Below are positions 36,327 to 45,900 of a stretch of DNA of 64,000 nucleotides, in pieces. The stretch lies in NCBI GenBank assembly GCA_004296455.1, contig AP018280.1, positions 4,278,001 to 4,342,000 on the forward strand. The letters are read 5' to 3'. The notes beneath the pieces were generated by a model, which made no database searches, was not told the DNA's origin, and saw nothing but the letters and a program-made list of their open reading frames with translations. The first letter of the stretch is position 1. Every line of letters begins with the position of its first letter. The position numbers and the translations under genes were made by a program. The DNA is from Calothrix sp. NIES-4101. GTDB taxonomy: Bacteria; Cyanobacteriota; Cyanobacteriia; Cyanobacteriales; Nostocaceae.

Positions 36327-36359
36327 AGTATTGACTTGAATTGCAAATATATTTTATCT

Positions 36360-36403
36360 TTATAAAAGCTTAAATTTCAACAGTCAATATAGATTAGTTA
36401 AGG
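36360..36403 (-). promoter_or_regulatory. Shared-type promoter of the monooxygenase gene
   Basis: Minus strand: CTTAACTAATCTATATTGAC (36402 to 36383), then 17 bp, then TTATAA (36365-36360), 34 bp before the start codon. It differs from the other four copies at three positions inside the upstream box. It faces the exporter promoter 88 bp away. Confidence 0.6.
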
Positions 36404-36490
36404 TATTTAAGTTAAACCTCTCTTCCATAAACACTCAAGTTGTAAGCGCAGAGGTTACGCGGTGTTAATCCATCTTCGATCCAGCTAATG

Positions 36491-36533
36491 ACTTAACTTT
36501 TCTGTATTGACCATAAAATCATTAATATCTATA
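36491..36533 (+). promoter_or_regulatory. Shared-type promoter of the ABC exporter gene
   Basis: Plus strand: CTTAACTTTTCTGTATTGAC (36492-36511), then 16 bp, then TCTATA (36528-36533) within CTATATATA. TATTGAC could act as a -35 element and TATA as a -10; the start codon is 35 bp further on. Confidence 0.68.
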
Positions 36534-36568
36534 TATAAAAATATCCATTTGCAATCCAAGAGTTTATT

Positions 36569-38179
36569 ATGAACTTAGTTAACTTATTACTGCGCTATTC
36601 TTGGAAAATTATAGTTATCTCAGCCTTACTTGGTTTATTAAGTGGATTTAGTACAGCCGGATTACTTATTCTTGTAAATGCTCAAATTAACAATTATCGA
36701 TTAATTAATCAACTTGTGTGGAGTTTTATTGGACTTTGTATTCTCCGATTTATTACTAATATAACTTCTAAATATTTATTAATTATTCTCGCAGAAAAAG
36801 CAATTCTCGAATTACGCCTCATATTAAGTGAGAGTATTTTAGCCGCTCCACTATATCAGTTAGAAAAATTAGGTCAACATAGAATTTTAGCCACACTAAC
36901 CGATGATATTTTATCCATCTCTCGTACAGTTTATGTGATTCCCACATTATGTATTGATATTGCTATTGTAGTCAGTTGTCTTAGTTATGCATTTTGGTTA
37001 TCGCCAATCATATTTTTTATAATCATAACAACTTTATTAATAGGAATAATCAGTTATCAAAAAATATCAGAAAAGGCAACATCATTTTTTATATTAGCTC
37101 GTTTGCAAGAAGATAAATTATTTAACCATTTCCGTAGTATTACAGAGGGAACAAAAGAACTTAAGCTTCATTATCAGCGACAACAAACATTTCTCAAACA
37201 AGAATTAAAACAAGCAGCACAATCATATCAACGTCAAAATATAGCGGGTTTGACAATATTTACTGTTGCTGCTGGTTGGGGAAATATCTTATTTTTTGTA
37301 GTGATTGGACTGATAATTTTTGCTGTACCTATTTTTCAAGTGATACCCACACATATTTTATCCGGATACGTGTTAACTATTCTCTATCTACTTTCACCTT
37401 TAGACTATATTATGAGTGCTATTCCTACTTTTAGTAAAGCAACAGTTGCATTAAATAAAATTGATTCCCTCAAACTGTCATTATCCAATCAATATTATCG
37501 GAATAATTTAATATATTCGCTGGCAGTAGAGAATCATTGTCAACATCTAGAACTTATAGGTGTAACTCATACTTATTATCAACAGGATGAAGATACAGCT
37601 TTTACTCTTGGTGCTATCGATTTTACTATTTCGGGTGGTGAAATTGTTTTTATCATCGGTGGAAATGGTAGTGGTAAGTCTACTCTGATTAAACTCATAA
37701 CTGGTTTATATACTCCTGAAATCGGAAAAATATATCTGAATGGGAAATTAGTAAGTCAGGAAAATCAGGAATGGTTTCGTCAACATTTTTCAGTAGTATT
37801 TTACGATTTTTATTTATTTGATAATATTTTAAATCTCGGTAAAAAGATTAATGATAAACAAGTCCATGATTATTTAGTAAAATTGCATCTAGATAAAAAA
37901 GTTACCATCAAAGATGGTATAATTTCCACAACATTATTATCTCAAGGACAGCGAAAACGCCTAGCATTATTAACAGCTTATTTAGAAGATAGACCGATTT
38001 ATGTATTTGATGAATGGGCTTCTGACCAAGACCCAATCTTTAAGAAAATCTTTTATACAGAATTATTACCGGAATTGAAGAGTAAAGGTAAAGCTGTAAT
38101 TGTCGTGACTCATGACGACCAATATTTCCATCTATCAGATAGGATAGTGAAATTAGATTATGGCAAGATAGAAAATTAA
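36569..38179 (+). CDS. Cyclic-peptide-type ABC exporter (SyrD/PvdE-like)
   Basis: 536 residues: an N-terminal membrane domain with about six spans (residues 1-300) fused to a nucleotide-binding domain. Walker A is IIGGNGSGKSTLIKL (about 362-376), the signature is LSQGQRKRLALLTAYL, and Walker B is PIYVFDEWASDQDP, with VVTHDDQY as H-loop. D-E-W-A-x-D-Q-D-P is typical of the SyrD/PvdE family, which exports cyclic peptides, siderophore precursors or microcins. Because the half-transporter is fused and complete it may work as a homodimer. The substrate is unknown; no peptide synthetase is in the window. Confidence 0.9.
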   Translation: MNLVNLLLRYSWKIIVISALLGLLSGFSTAGLLILVNAQINNYRLINQLVWSFIGLCILRFITNITSKYLLIILAEKAILELRLILSESILAAPLYQLEKLGQHRILATLTDDILSISRTVYVIPTLCIDIAIVVSCLSYAFWLSPIIFFIIITTLLIGIISYQKISEKATSFFILARLQEDKLFNHFRSITEGTKELKLHYQRQQTFLKQELKQAAQSYQRQNIAGLTIFTVAAGWGNILFFVVIGLIIFAVPIFQVIPTHILSGYVLTILYLLSPLDYIMSAIPTFSKATVALNKIDSLKLSLSNQYYRNNLIYSLAVENHCQHLELIGVTHTYYQQDEDTAFTLGAIDFTISGGEIVFIIGGNGSGKSTLIKLITGLYTPEIGKIYLNGKLVSQENQEWFRQHFSVVFYDFYLFDNILNLGKKINDKQVHDYLVKLHLDKKVTIKDGIISTTLLSQGQRKRLALLTAYLEDRPIYVFDEWASDQDPIFKKIFYTELLPELKSKGKAVIVVTHDDQYFHLSDRIVKLDYGKIEN

Positions 38180-38277
38180 CTGCAAGTGGTTATCAATAAA
38201 TAGGAGTAAATTATATCGCTCTTGCTTTTCTGTCGATTTTCATATTAATCCCATTGATGTTGAATATATAAGTTATT

Positions 38278-38616
38278 TCAGAAATTTATGAATTTCCTGT
38301 AGATACTGTTTTTTGGTTGTAAACCCCCAATATTTGCTAATATTTCATGACCTTTTAACAATACGACTGTTGGCGCACTTCTGACACCAAAATTCATTGC
38401 TATTTCTGGTTCTTCAGTCATATCAATTTCTACGAGATTTAATTTACCTACACAATCCTGAGCAATTTGATTTAGAACCGGTTTGAGAGTTTTGCAACCA
38501 GGACAATGAGGTGCTACAAACTTGAGAATAATTAATCTATCGGATTCCTGCATCAACCACTTAAAAGCAGTTTTTCCAGTCAAGAAAGTTTGGTCAATAG
38601 AAAAAATCTCTGACAT
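38278..38616 (-). CDS. Thioredoxin-family protein
   Basis: 112 residues, thioredoxin fold with active site APHCPGCKTLKPVL (about residues 35-48; C-P-G-C instead of C-G-P-C), followed by LNLVEIDMTEEPEIAMNFGVRSAPTVVLLKG, including the cis-proline of SAPT. No signal peptide, so cytoplasmic. It is 45 bp downstream of ccdA and likely supplies electrons to it. The start ATG is preceded by GGGAGATAAATC. The unusual CPGC centre suggests a redox potential unlike classical thioredoxin. Confidence 0.85.
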   Translation of the reverse strand: MSEIFSIDQTFLTGKTAFKWLMQESDRLIILKFVAPHCPGCKTLKPVLNQIAQDCVGKLNLVEIDMTEEPEIAMNFGVRSAPTVVLLKGHEILANIGGLQPKNSIYRKFINF

Positions 38617-38661
38617 GATTTATCTCCCAAATGATTATATAATTTTGCAATAAAACAATAA

Positions 38662-39513
38662 CTATGAACCGACAAACCACTGAGTCCCTGTAAACAGGTA
38701 ATACACACCAGTTAAAATCAGTGCGACACTACCAAAGCGGATAATTCCCTCGGAATGATTCAACAAACTACGACTTTGTTTTGCTAATCCTGTAAATAAA
38801 CTTGCGAGAAAAATTAATAGGGTATAACCAAGCGCATAACTTACCATTGTCAACGTACCCAATAACTGGGAACCCGTAGCTGCTGCTGATGCTAACACCG
38901 CAAATAATACTGGACTTGCACAGGGAGAACTCACCAACGCAAAGGTCAAACCGACTCCATATGGTCCAGCTTGGGGAAGATTTACATTCATCTGCGGTAA
39001 GGGTATATTTACCACACCCATCAACCACAGACCCATCACAGCCATGATTAAGCCCACTACTATATTAATATAGCCACGGTACTCCACCATTACGGCTCCC
39101 GCGAAGGAAGAAACTAAACCAAACAAACTTAAAATAGTCACCGCACCCAAAACAAACAAACCTGCTTTACTAAAAGCATCCCAACGGGATTTGATATTGA
39201 GTGTACCGATATAGCTGAGATTGACAGGTAAAAGTGCGAGAATACAAGGAGACACAGATGCGATCGCACCACCTACAAATGCTAATGGTAACAAGACAAA
39301 AGGATTGGCGGTATCCTGTTTATCGAACCATTGTTGGTAGCGGTTTTCGACAATGGAAATTAATCGCTCGATGGGATGACTAATTGCAGGTCCAATGGTG
39401 ATAACTAGAATTAGTGATAGTAATCCCAATCCACCGTAAACTAGCCATTTTTTCGAGATTGGAAAACGTCGGGAAGGGGTTCGCTCTGGGGAAGATTGGG
39501 GTATTGGTTTCAT
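38662..39513 (-). CDS. ccdA: Cytochrome c biogenesis/thiol-disulfide transmembrane protein CcdA
   Basis: 283 residues from the ATG at 39511-39513 (an upstream TTG would add six). After an N-terminal span and a short loop, six membrane spans follow, with the two conserved transmembrane cysteines in SVSPCILALLPVNLSYIG and VSSPCASPVLFAVLASAA. CcdA/DsbD-beta carries reducing equivalents from a cytoplasmic thioredoxin across the membrane to an exported one. Both kinds of thioredoxin are encoded next to it here (38278 and 39714). An extra N-terminal extension of about 80 residues precedes the core. The three genes form a minus-strand set. Confidence 0.87.
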   Translation of the reverse strand: MKPIPQSSPERTPSRRFPISKKWLVYGGLGLLSLILVITIGPAISHPIERLISIVENRYQQWFDKQDTANPFVLLPLAFVGGAIASVSPCILALLPVNLSYIGTLNIKSRWDAFSKAGLFVLGAVTILSLFGLVSSFAGAVMVEYRGYINIVVGLIMAVMGLWLMGVVNIPLPQMNVNLPQAGPYGVGLTFALVSSPCASPVLFAVLASAAATGSQLLGTLTMVSYALGYTLLIFLASLFTGLAKQSRSLLNHSEGIIRFGSVALILTGVYYLFTGTQWFVGS

Positions 39514-39547
39514 GAAATTCTCTGTAAACAATGAAGAGATAGAGATT

Positions 39548-39610
39548 AATTTTTGGCTATTGCAGCATCGATGACTTTGGTGTAGTCAGCTTTGTGTAGA
39601 TCTTGTAGGA
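39548..39610 (-). pseudogene. Remnant of a duplicated thioredoxin gene 3' end
   Basis: The minus strand reads LHKADYTKVIDAAIAKN then a stop, matching the last 17 residues of the exported thioredoxin at 39714 (NKADYTKILNAAVAKK). The rest of the copy is replaced by dispersed-repeat sequence (GTAGGATG ... CATCCTAC, about 39608-39671). It is a trace of a tandem duplication. Confidence 0.6.
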
Positions 39611-39684
39611 TGCGTATATTAGATGAGGATTTTGGTAACTCGCTGGTCGCCTACTCTACAACACATCCTACTGGACTGACACCA

Positions 39685-39701
39685 GGGAGCGAGACGCTCC
39701 C
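39685..39701. repeat. Palindromic repeat GGGAGCGAGACGCTCCC
   Basis: A perfect 7-bp stem with a 3-base loop between the thioredoxin remnant and the exported thioredoxin gene. The same GGGAGCGAGAC core appears in the hairpin at 60212-60231, and a related AGTGGGAGC hairpin at 47104-47127. It may act as a bidirectional terminator for the thioredoxin transcripts. Confidence 0.5.
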
Positions 39702-39713
39702 ACTACTTTTGAC

Positions 39714-40247
39714 CTATTTTTTTGCCACAGCAGCGTTCAGGATTTTGGTATAGTCAGCTTTATTGGCATTATTTTTATACATAGCTAAAATGTTACCCGT
39801 CGCTGGGTCAACAATCGCCACTGTACTTGTTTGACTCTTGTTAGCTTCTAGAAATTTACCTAAGCCCAATCTTTGTGCTGTTGCTTCTGTTTGTTTGAGC
39901 TTACCTTTATCGGTGACATCCAGAACTACAAAATTCACTTTACCTGCATAATCCCGTTTCAACTGCGATAGGGTGGGAGTAATATTTTTACAACCAGCAC
40001 ACCAAGTAGCATATATATCCACCACTACAGGTTTACCCTGAAGTTCTTTTGCTAGAGGTCCTCCGACGGATTTCACTTTACCTGCACAGGGATTTTTCCC
40101 AGCACAGGGATTCCCTTGAGCAATTTTGGTAATTGATGATTGAGCTTCAGTTGCAGAGATACTAGTTGAGGTTGTTGCAACCATAGATGCAGTCAAAACT
40201 AGGCTGCTCAGACAAATTTTGAGCAATAAATTCGCGTGTTTATGCAT
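39714..40247 (-). CDS. Exported thioredoxin-domain protein
   Basis: 177 residues: a signal peptide (ICLSSLVLTASMVATTS), then a short CAGK repeat (NPCAGKNPCAGK), then a thioredoxin domain with active site YATWCAGCKNITP (about residue 90) and VVVDIY/VNFVVLDV strands. It should act in the periplasm or thylakoid lumen and receive electrons through CcdA, encoded 183 bp downstream with a decayed copy of its 3' end between. Relatives help in cytochrome assembly or in keeping exported cysteines reduced. The two extra cysteines ahead of the domain are unusual. Confidence 0.85.
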   Translation of the reverse strand: MHKHANLLLKICLSSLVLTASMVATTSTSISATEAQSSITKIAQGNPCAGKNPCAGKVKSVGGPLAKELQGKPVVVDIYATWCAGCKNITPTLSQLKRDYAGKVNFVVLDVTDKGKLKQTEATAQRLGLGKFLEANKSQTSTVAIVDPATGNILAMYKNNANKADYTKILNAAVAKK

Positions 40248-40853
40248 AAAATTCTTCCTGTCCTCAAGCTGAAAGTGTTTAATGGCGGTATGCTGCCACG
40301 AGAATAGTCAATAGTGGTGCATCTATTTACTAAGACGACTGAGGGTGAGAATTGGATTTAATGAAATTCAATTTTTTTTCTTCGTGTTAAAAATTTACAG
40401 ATTAACAGTAGCGATCGCTGTTCTTGAATTAGCAAAGAAAACCTTGACGCCCACGTCCATCCCAACATCCCAATTAATTATTAAGTTTATTTAAAATCAA
40501 ATATCCCCATCTCACGCTAAATCCGATCGCTACCCCTGTTAAGGTGTACCAATAATGTACTAGCCAGAAGTCCCATTCTTACGTTCTACCTCTAATCGCA
40601 GAACCTAAATTTTTAACGCAAGCATTATTTTTTGCCTTCAATTTTTAATGGATGCGGTGCTGAAACCCCTATAAATCGTCAGTACAAATGTTCACCTTAA
40701 CAGGGGTAATCCGATCGCCTACCCCAGTCGTCATATTATATAGACGGCTTTTTTAAGCAAAAATATCTCTGTGTACGTTGTGGAGCGAGGTGATAATGGA
40801 AAAAATATGCAAAACGGACGACTGTATTAGTTTAGACATGGATTAAAAATTGC
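40248..40853. other. Intergenic region with long-range inverted repeat
   Basis: 606 bp without a gene. CCCCTGTTAAGGTG (40533-40546) is exactly inverted at 40693-40706 (CACCTTAACAGGGG), and each copy is next to a CCGATCGC plus TACCCC motif, so about 175 bp could fold as one unit or represents a small mobile repeat. It ends with the leader of the ECF sigma gene. I see no obvious sigma-autoregulated GGAAC/GTC pair. Confidence 0.4.
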
Positions 40854-41456
40854 ATGGAGCCTAAACAACCCCAGTCAAATTTAACAGGGCTTACCGATGT
40901 GACGGATGAAGCTTTGTTTGTAGCGCTCAAAAATGGCGATGCTTCTGCATTAAGCGTTTTATTTAATCGTCACGGTCGGTTGGTGTATGGATTAGCACTC
41001 AAAATTTTGACGCATCCCCAGGAAGCGGAGGACTTAACCCAGGAAATTTTTCTGACACTGTGGCGAAAAGCATCTACTAATCCCGACTGTCGCTTTTTTG
41101 TCCGCTACTTAATCACGATAACGCGATCGCGTGCCATCGATAAAATTCGCGCTCGTACTAGACAACTCAAACTTGTGGAAAAAGTAGGAACTATGAGCAA
41201 TGATATAACACCCGAACCGACACCCACCGAACAGGTAAGTAATGCAGAGCGATCGCAAAGAGTTAATCATGCTCTTTCTGAACTCCCAGAAAAGCAACGT
41301 CAGGTCATAGAACTAGCTTATAACCAGGGATTGAGTCAATCGGAAATTGCTAAACAACTGGATATTCCCCTAGGTACAGTTAAAACTAATACCCGTCAAG
41401 GATTATTAAAACTCAAACGGATTTTACTTGATGCAGATATCTTAATTTATGAATAA
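40854..41456 (+). CDS. ECF (group 4) RNA polymerase sigma factor
   Basis: 200 residues. Region 2 has LVYGLALKILTHPQEAEDLTQEIFLTLWR (about 45-73) and region 4 has LPEKQRQVIELAYNQGLSQSEIAKQLDIPLGTVKT (about 143-178). The short linker between them is typical of extracytoplasmic-function sigma factors. It overlaps the next gene by 8 bp (ATGAATAA), and that gene encodes its probable anti-sigma factor, so it is likely held inactive until a signal. The target promoters are not known. It is the only sigma factor in the window and lies in the middle of the five shared promoters. Confidence 0.92.
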   Translation: MEPKQPQSNLTGLTDVTDEALFVALKNGDASALSVLFNRHGRLVYGLALKILTHPQEAEDLTQEIFLTLWRKASTNPDCRFFVRYLITITRSRAIDKIRARTRQLKLVEKVGTMSNDITPEPTPTEQVSNAERSQRVNHALSELPEKQRQVIELAYNQGLSQSEIAKQLDIPLGTVKTNTRQGLLKLKRILLDADILIYE

Positions 41457-42294
41457 ATCTTTTGATTCTGAATATATAAAAAATTTAGCTGCGGGATTTG
41501 TGGTAGATGACCTTTCCCCGGAAGAAGCTGAGGAATTTCGGCTATTACTTGATGAGCATCCGGAATTGATTGCTGAAATTGAGGATTTGCAGGAAGTTTT
41601 ACGACAGGTTGTAGATGGTTTTATTGAAGTGGAACCACCTGCTGATTTGTTGGGTAAAATTATCTCCCAAGCCGAAGTAATGACAACTCAAAAATCAAAT
41701 ATAAATGATATTCCAATTCAGCAACAGAATAATTTACTCATACCGAAAAAATCTCAAAGATGGACAAAAATTGCTGGTAGTATCGCCGCATTATTTGTGG
41801 TAATTTTAGGTGTTGATAATTATAGATTGAGGCAAAGTTTGAGTGTTGTCACCGCCGACAACCAAAAATTACGCCAGGATTTTGCTCAAGCTCAAGCTGT
41901 CAAAAATATGCTGCAAAATTCCCAAACGCGATTGTACACTTTTGCAGCATCTAGCTCTACAAATAACTCTACAAATAACATTCCAGATAATGCTTCCGGA
42001 AGTATAGTTATTAATCCTGAAAAACAAAAAGCAGTCATGGTGTTCCAAAATCTACCCGCTCCACCCCCCGGACAGGTTTATCTATTGTGGACAGTTATCG
42101 CGGACAAAAAATTACCCTGTGGTCAAGTAAAACCCTATTCCTGGGGAACTGCTTCCTATGAGTTACCATTTACAGAACAAATGTATAAAGAATTTTCCCA
42201 TCCCCAGTTTTCTGGGTTAGTTGTGACATTAGAAACAGATGCAAAGGTTTCTCGTCCAACAGGAAAAGTAGTGATGCAGAGTTCACATATTTAA
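41449..42294 (+). CDS. Anti-sigma factor, RskA-like
   Basis: 281 residues: an N-terminal cytoplasmic anti-sigma domain (residues 1-85, helical, AAGFVVDDLSPEEAEEFRLL), one membrane span (IAGSIAALFVVILGVDN, about 105-122), a coiled stalk and an exported RskA/anti-sigma-K type domain (MVFQNLPAPPPGQVYLLWTV, then WGTASYELPF). No zinc-binding H-x-x-x-C-x-x-C motif is seen, so this is a non-ZAS class. Translation is coupled to the sigma gene by an 8-bp overlap. Release is presumably by regulated proteolysis or by sensing through the exported domain. Confidence 0.87.
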   Translation: MNKSFDSEYIKNLAAGFVVDDLSPEEAEEFRLLLDEHPELIAEIEDLQEVLRQVVDGFIEVEPPADLLGKIISQAEVMTTQKSNINDIPIQQQNNLLIPKKSQRWTKIAGSIAALFVVILGVDNYRLRQSLSVVTADNQKLRQDFAQAQAVKNMLQNSQTRLYTFAASSSTNNSTNNIPDNASGSIVINPEKQKAVMVFQNLPAPPPGQVYLLWTVIADKKLPCGQVKPYSWGTASYELPFTEQMYKEFSHPQFSGLVVTLETDAKVSRPTGKVVMQSSHI

Positions 42295-42310
42295 ATTTTA
42301 CGGGAAAAGA

Positions 42311-42940
42311 ATGGTGACTTCTACAGATTGTCTGCATTCTCAAAACTGGCTAGTAAATGATAGTGGTGACTATATTGCCTTAAATCTGGAGGAACTTACT
42401 TTACCAGAAAAGCCCTATCGCTTATATCGATTCCTCACGGAATTAGAAGATATCCTGGATCATATTACCGATGATTGTTTTCGCATCCAGGCAATTATGC
42501 CATTAGTACGGAAATTATTAGCTAGTTCCTATTGGTTACAAATGGAGTTTAGCGAACCACCAATTGACCCCGGTTGGTCTGTAAAATTCCTGTATGATGA
42601 GTATGAATTTCCTTCAACTATCCAGATGGTTGCTTGGCTCCCTGGAAATATTTCTCCAATTCACAATCACGCAACTTGGGGAATTGTCGCTGTTGTTGGT
42701 GGACAGGAAAAAAATCAATTTTGGCGAAAAGTTTCTACTTTAGAATATCCAAATCACATTGAATGTGTTGGTGAAAAAATTTTGGTTCCCGGTGATATTA
42801 TTGGTTTCACCGCCGATGCTATCCACTGCGTTGAAGCGTTAGGGAATGAACCAGTGGTAACATTCAATTTGTATGGAGAAACCGCATATCATCAGCGTTT
42901 TGAGTTCGATCGCGTCACCCATGAAGCCAAGAATTTTTGA
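42311..42940 (+). CDS. Cupin / cysteine-dioxygenase-like protein
   Basis: 209 residues of double-stranded beta-helix fold. The metal site region reads SPIHNHATWGIVAVVGGQE (H-x-H then a glycine/glutamate-rich strand, about 117-135) and a later histidine is in FTADAIHCVEALG. This matches predicted metal-dependent cysteine-dioxygenase-type cupins. It lies 16 bp after the anti-sigma gene, so it is probably cotranscribed with the sigma/anti-sigma pair; a thiol-dioxygenase role would fit control by oxidative or sulfur stress. Function beyond the fold is not shown. Confidence 0.75.
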   Translation: MVTSTDCLHSQNWLVNDSGDYIALNLEELTLPEKPYRLYRFLTELEDILDHITDDCFRIQAIMPLVRKLLASSYWLQMEFSEPPIDPGWSVKFLYDEYEFPSTIQMVAWLPGNISPIHNHATWGIVAVVGGQEKNQFWRKVSTLEYPNHIECVGEKILVPGDIIGFTADAIHCVEALGNEPVVTFNLYGETAYHQRFEFDRVTHEAKNF

Positions 42941-42982
42941 GATTGAGTGACATTTTAGTGAATTCCGTAAAAAACCCCTCAC

Positions 42983-45900
42983 TTACCGCTTCGGAGAATT
43001 TACACCAACCCCATCACATAATCCCCTCTCATCTTCTTTGACATTCGCACTATTCCTTAAATAATTCCTCACGCGATCGCAACCCTCCTTCAATAATTTA
43101 TCTGGGTGAGAATTTAAGTCTAAATGCCAGAAAATTACATTTCCCAAGGAGTCGGAGGAGGCTAAAAGCTGATGATTTGGATTAAAGCTGACACTTTTAA
43201 TTCCAGCGTCATGTCCCCCAAAGGTTTGCAGAACATTTCCATCTAACGTCCATAATTTAATGGTTTTATCTTCGCTTGCGGTGACAAAGATTTTACTGTC
43301 TGGATTAAAAATCAGGCTATTGATTGCACCTTGATGACAATATATGGTTTGTAATAATTTACCCTGGAAATTCCATAATTTAATTGTATTATCGTGACTG
43401 ACTGTGGCAATTGTTTGATTATCGGGTGTGATCGCTACAGCTAAAATACCTGCTTGATGTCCCCGTAGAGTGATTAATTCTTTCCCCTGTCGATTCCAAA
43501 TTTTCGCGGTTCCATCTTCGCTACCAGTGACGATAGTTTCACCATCAGGACTAAAATTGACACTTCTTAATCCTGCTTGATGTCCCCGCAATGTCACTAA
43601 TTCCTTACCAGCTAAATTCCATAATTTTGCGGTATTGTCCCAACTTGCACTCGCAATTGTTTGACCGTCAGGACTAAATACAGCACTCCTCACATCTGCA
43701 TTGTGTCCTGGCAATGTCACCAATTCTTTACCATCCAAGTTCCATAGTTTCACAGTTTTATCCCGACTCGCAGTCACAACGGTTTTCCCATCTGGACTAA
43801 ACTGCAAACTTCTTAATGTATCGCTATGACCCTTTAAAGACGTTATATGTCGAACTTCTACACCTTCAAGTTTCCAAAGCGTAGCATGATTTAACCTTCC
43901 CGTCGTACCCAAAATTTGACCTGTAGGGTTGAAACTAATACTAGTAGAAGCAGATTCACCCAGATTTTTACTCCAAGCAGGGGGATTGATGTCTGCACCC
44001 ATATTTGACCCTTGCAGATTCCACAATCTCACAGTTCCATCCTCACCACTGCTAGCTAGGGTTTGATTATCTTTGCTAAAATTTACACCCCAAACAGCAT
44101 CTTGATGTCCCTGTAAAACTTGTAACTGTTCCCCTTGACGGTTCCATATTCTCACGCTTCGATCCCAACCTGCGGTAGCAATTGTTTGACCGTCACGGGT
44201 GAAAACTGCACTCGCAACTGTATCCCAATGTCCCTGGAGAGTAGCGAGTTCCTCTCCGTGTAAATTCCAGAGTTTCGCGGTTTTATCCCGACTAGCTGTA
44301 ATTAAACTCTTACTATCCCGACTGAAATTAACATACATGACCCAATCGTCATGTCCGCGCAATGTTGCTAATACCTGACCATCAAGACTCCAAATTTTTG
44401 CAGTACCGTCCCGACTCGCAGTCGCAATCCTATCACCCTGGGGACTAAAATGGATGGCGACCACAGGTTGATTGTGGGTTTTGAAGAATTTTAATTGTTG
44501 TCCCTGCAAATTCCACAATCGCATTGTCCCATTCCATTCCATAGATGCGATCATCTTACCATCGGGACTAAATCCCACACAGGCAACCCAATCTTGGTTA
44601 GGTAGGGTGACTAACTCTTTACCATCAGCAACACGCCAAATTTTCGCGGTTTTATCCCGACTGGAACTGACTAAGAGTTTACCATCGGGACTGTAATTAA
44701 TACTCCAAACGGCATCCGTATGTCCCCGGAGAGTATGCAATAATTTCCCGTCACGCTGCCAGATTTTAACTGTTTTGTCCCAACTAGCACTAGCTAAGGT
44801 TTTTCCGTCGGGATTAAATTTTACCCGTGTGACAACATCACCATGACCAATGAGACGGTTTTCTTCACGCACCCAATACAGCGATTGACGCAGAGCTTTA
44901 TCTACTTGTACTCTTAACTGTAAATCCCCATTTTGCCAGCCAACTTGTTTGAATTTGATACCAGCTTTTAAACTAGAAAATAAAGCATCAAAGGTTTGTT
45001 GAGAATCAAAAGATGCTTCCGAGGAAATCGTTAAAGCTTTAATTTCACCCAAAGTCACCTGCTTTTTTTGTTGTGCTGTTTGCCACATCAGTAAGCTAGA
45101 TACTCCCAACAATATCAAAGCAACAACAGACACCAGCGATAGTCCCAGTAAACCCCGCCGAATTGTATTTTTCGCTTGTTTTTCAGCATCCAGGAGGATT
45201 TGATTTGCTTGTTCCGATGCAATCAACGCAGTTTGTACTTCTCGTTTCTCTAGTTCCTCACTAGCAGCTAAAAAGCGGTAATCTAAGTTACTTAAACTTT
45301 TTCCCTTTGCCCAAATTTGAGCATCAACAAGCGCTTGTCCCCGTAAAAGATAATTTTCATCTTGATAATTAGATGTTACCCAAGCATTAAGTAAATCTGC
45401 ATAGGGTCGCAATCGCTTTAATTGCTTTTCCACCCATTCTAAATTAAATACTTCTTGATAGATGCGATTATAAACCTGTAAATTGCCTTGTTTCTTAACA
45501 ACCAACCCTGACAACAACAACTCGATTTTTTCCGGGGAATCGTCAGCAGGAACAGCACCATTTTCTAGGATTTGTAGATATAACCCTAGTAATCTGCTTG
45601 CACGTTGTTCGTGAGTCAGTAATCTATCCCGTATTGTTCTTAAATGGGGTGGTTCATCCTGCGCTGTCCAATTTTCGATTATATGCGATCGCGCAATTGC
45701 AGCTACTTGTTGAGCAATTTCCTCTGGTTGCGTCAAAATTTCCCGCATCAACTTTTGCAGATAGGGGGATTCACAGCTAGAAATTATTCCCCCTTCTTCC
45801 CCTGTTCTCTTTTCCCCATACAGTGCAACTAATTGACATAATTTTTGGGTGAGAAACGGTTGTCCTCCTGTCCAAACAAGTATTTCACTCAGTACAGCGT

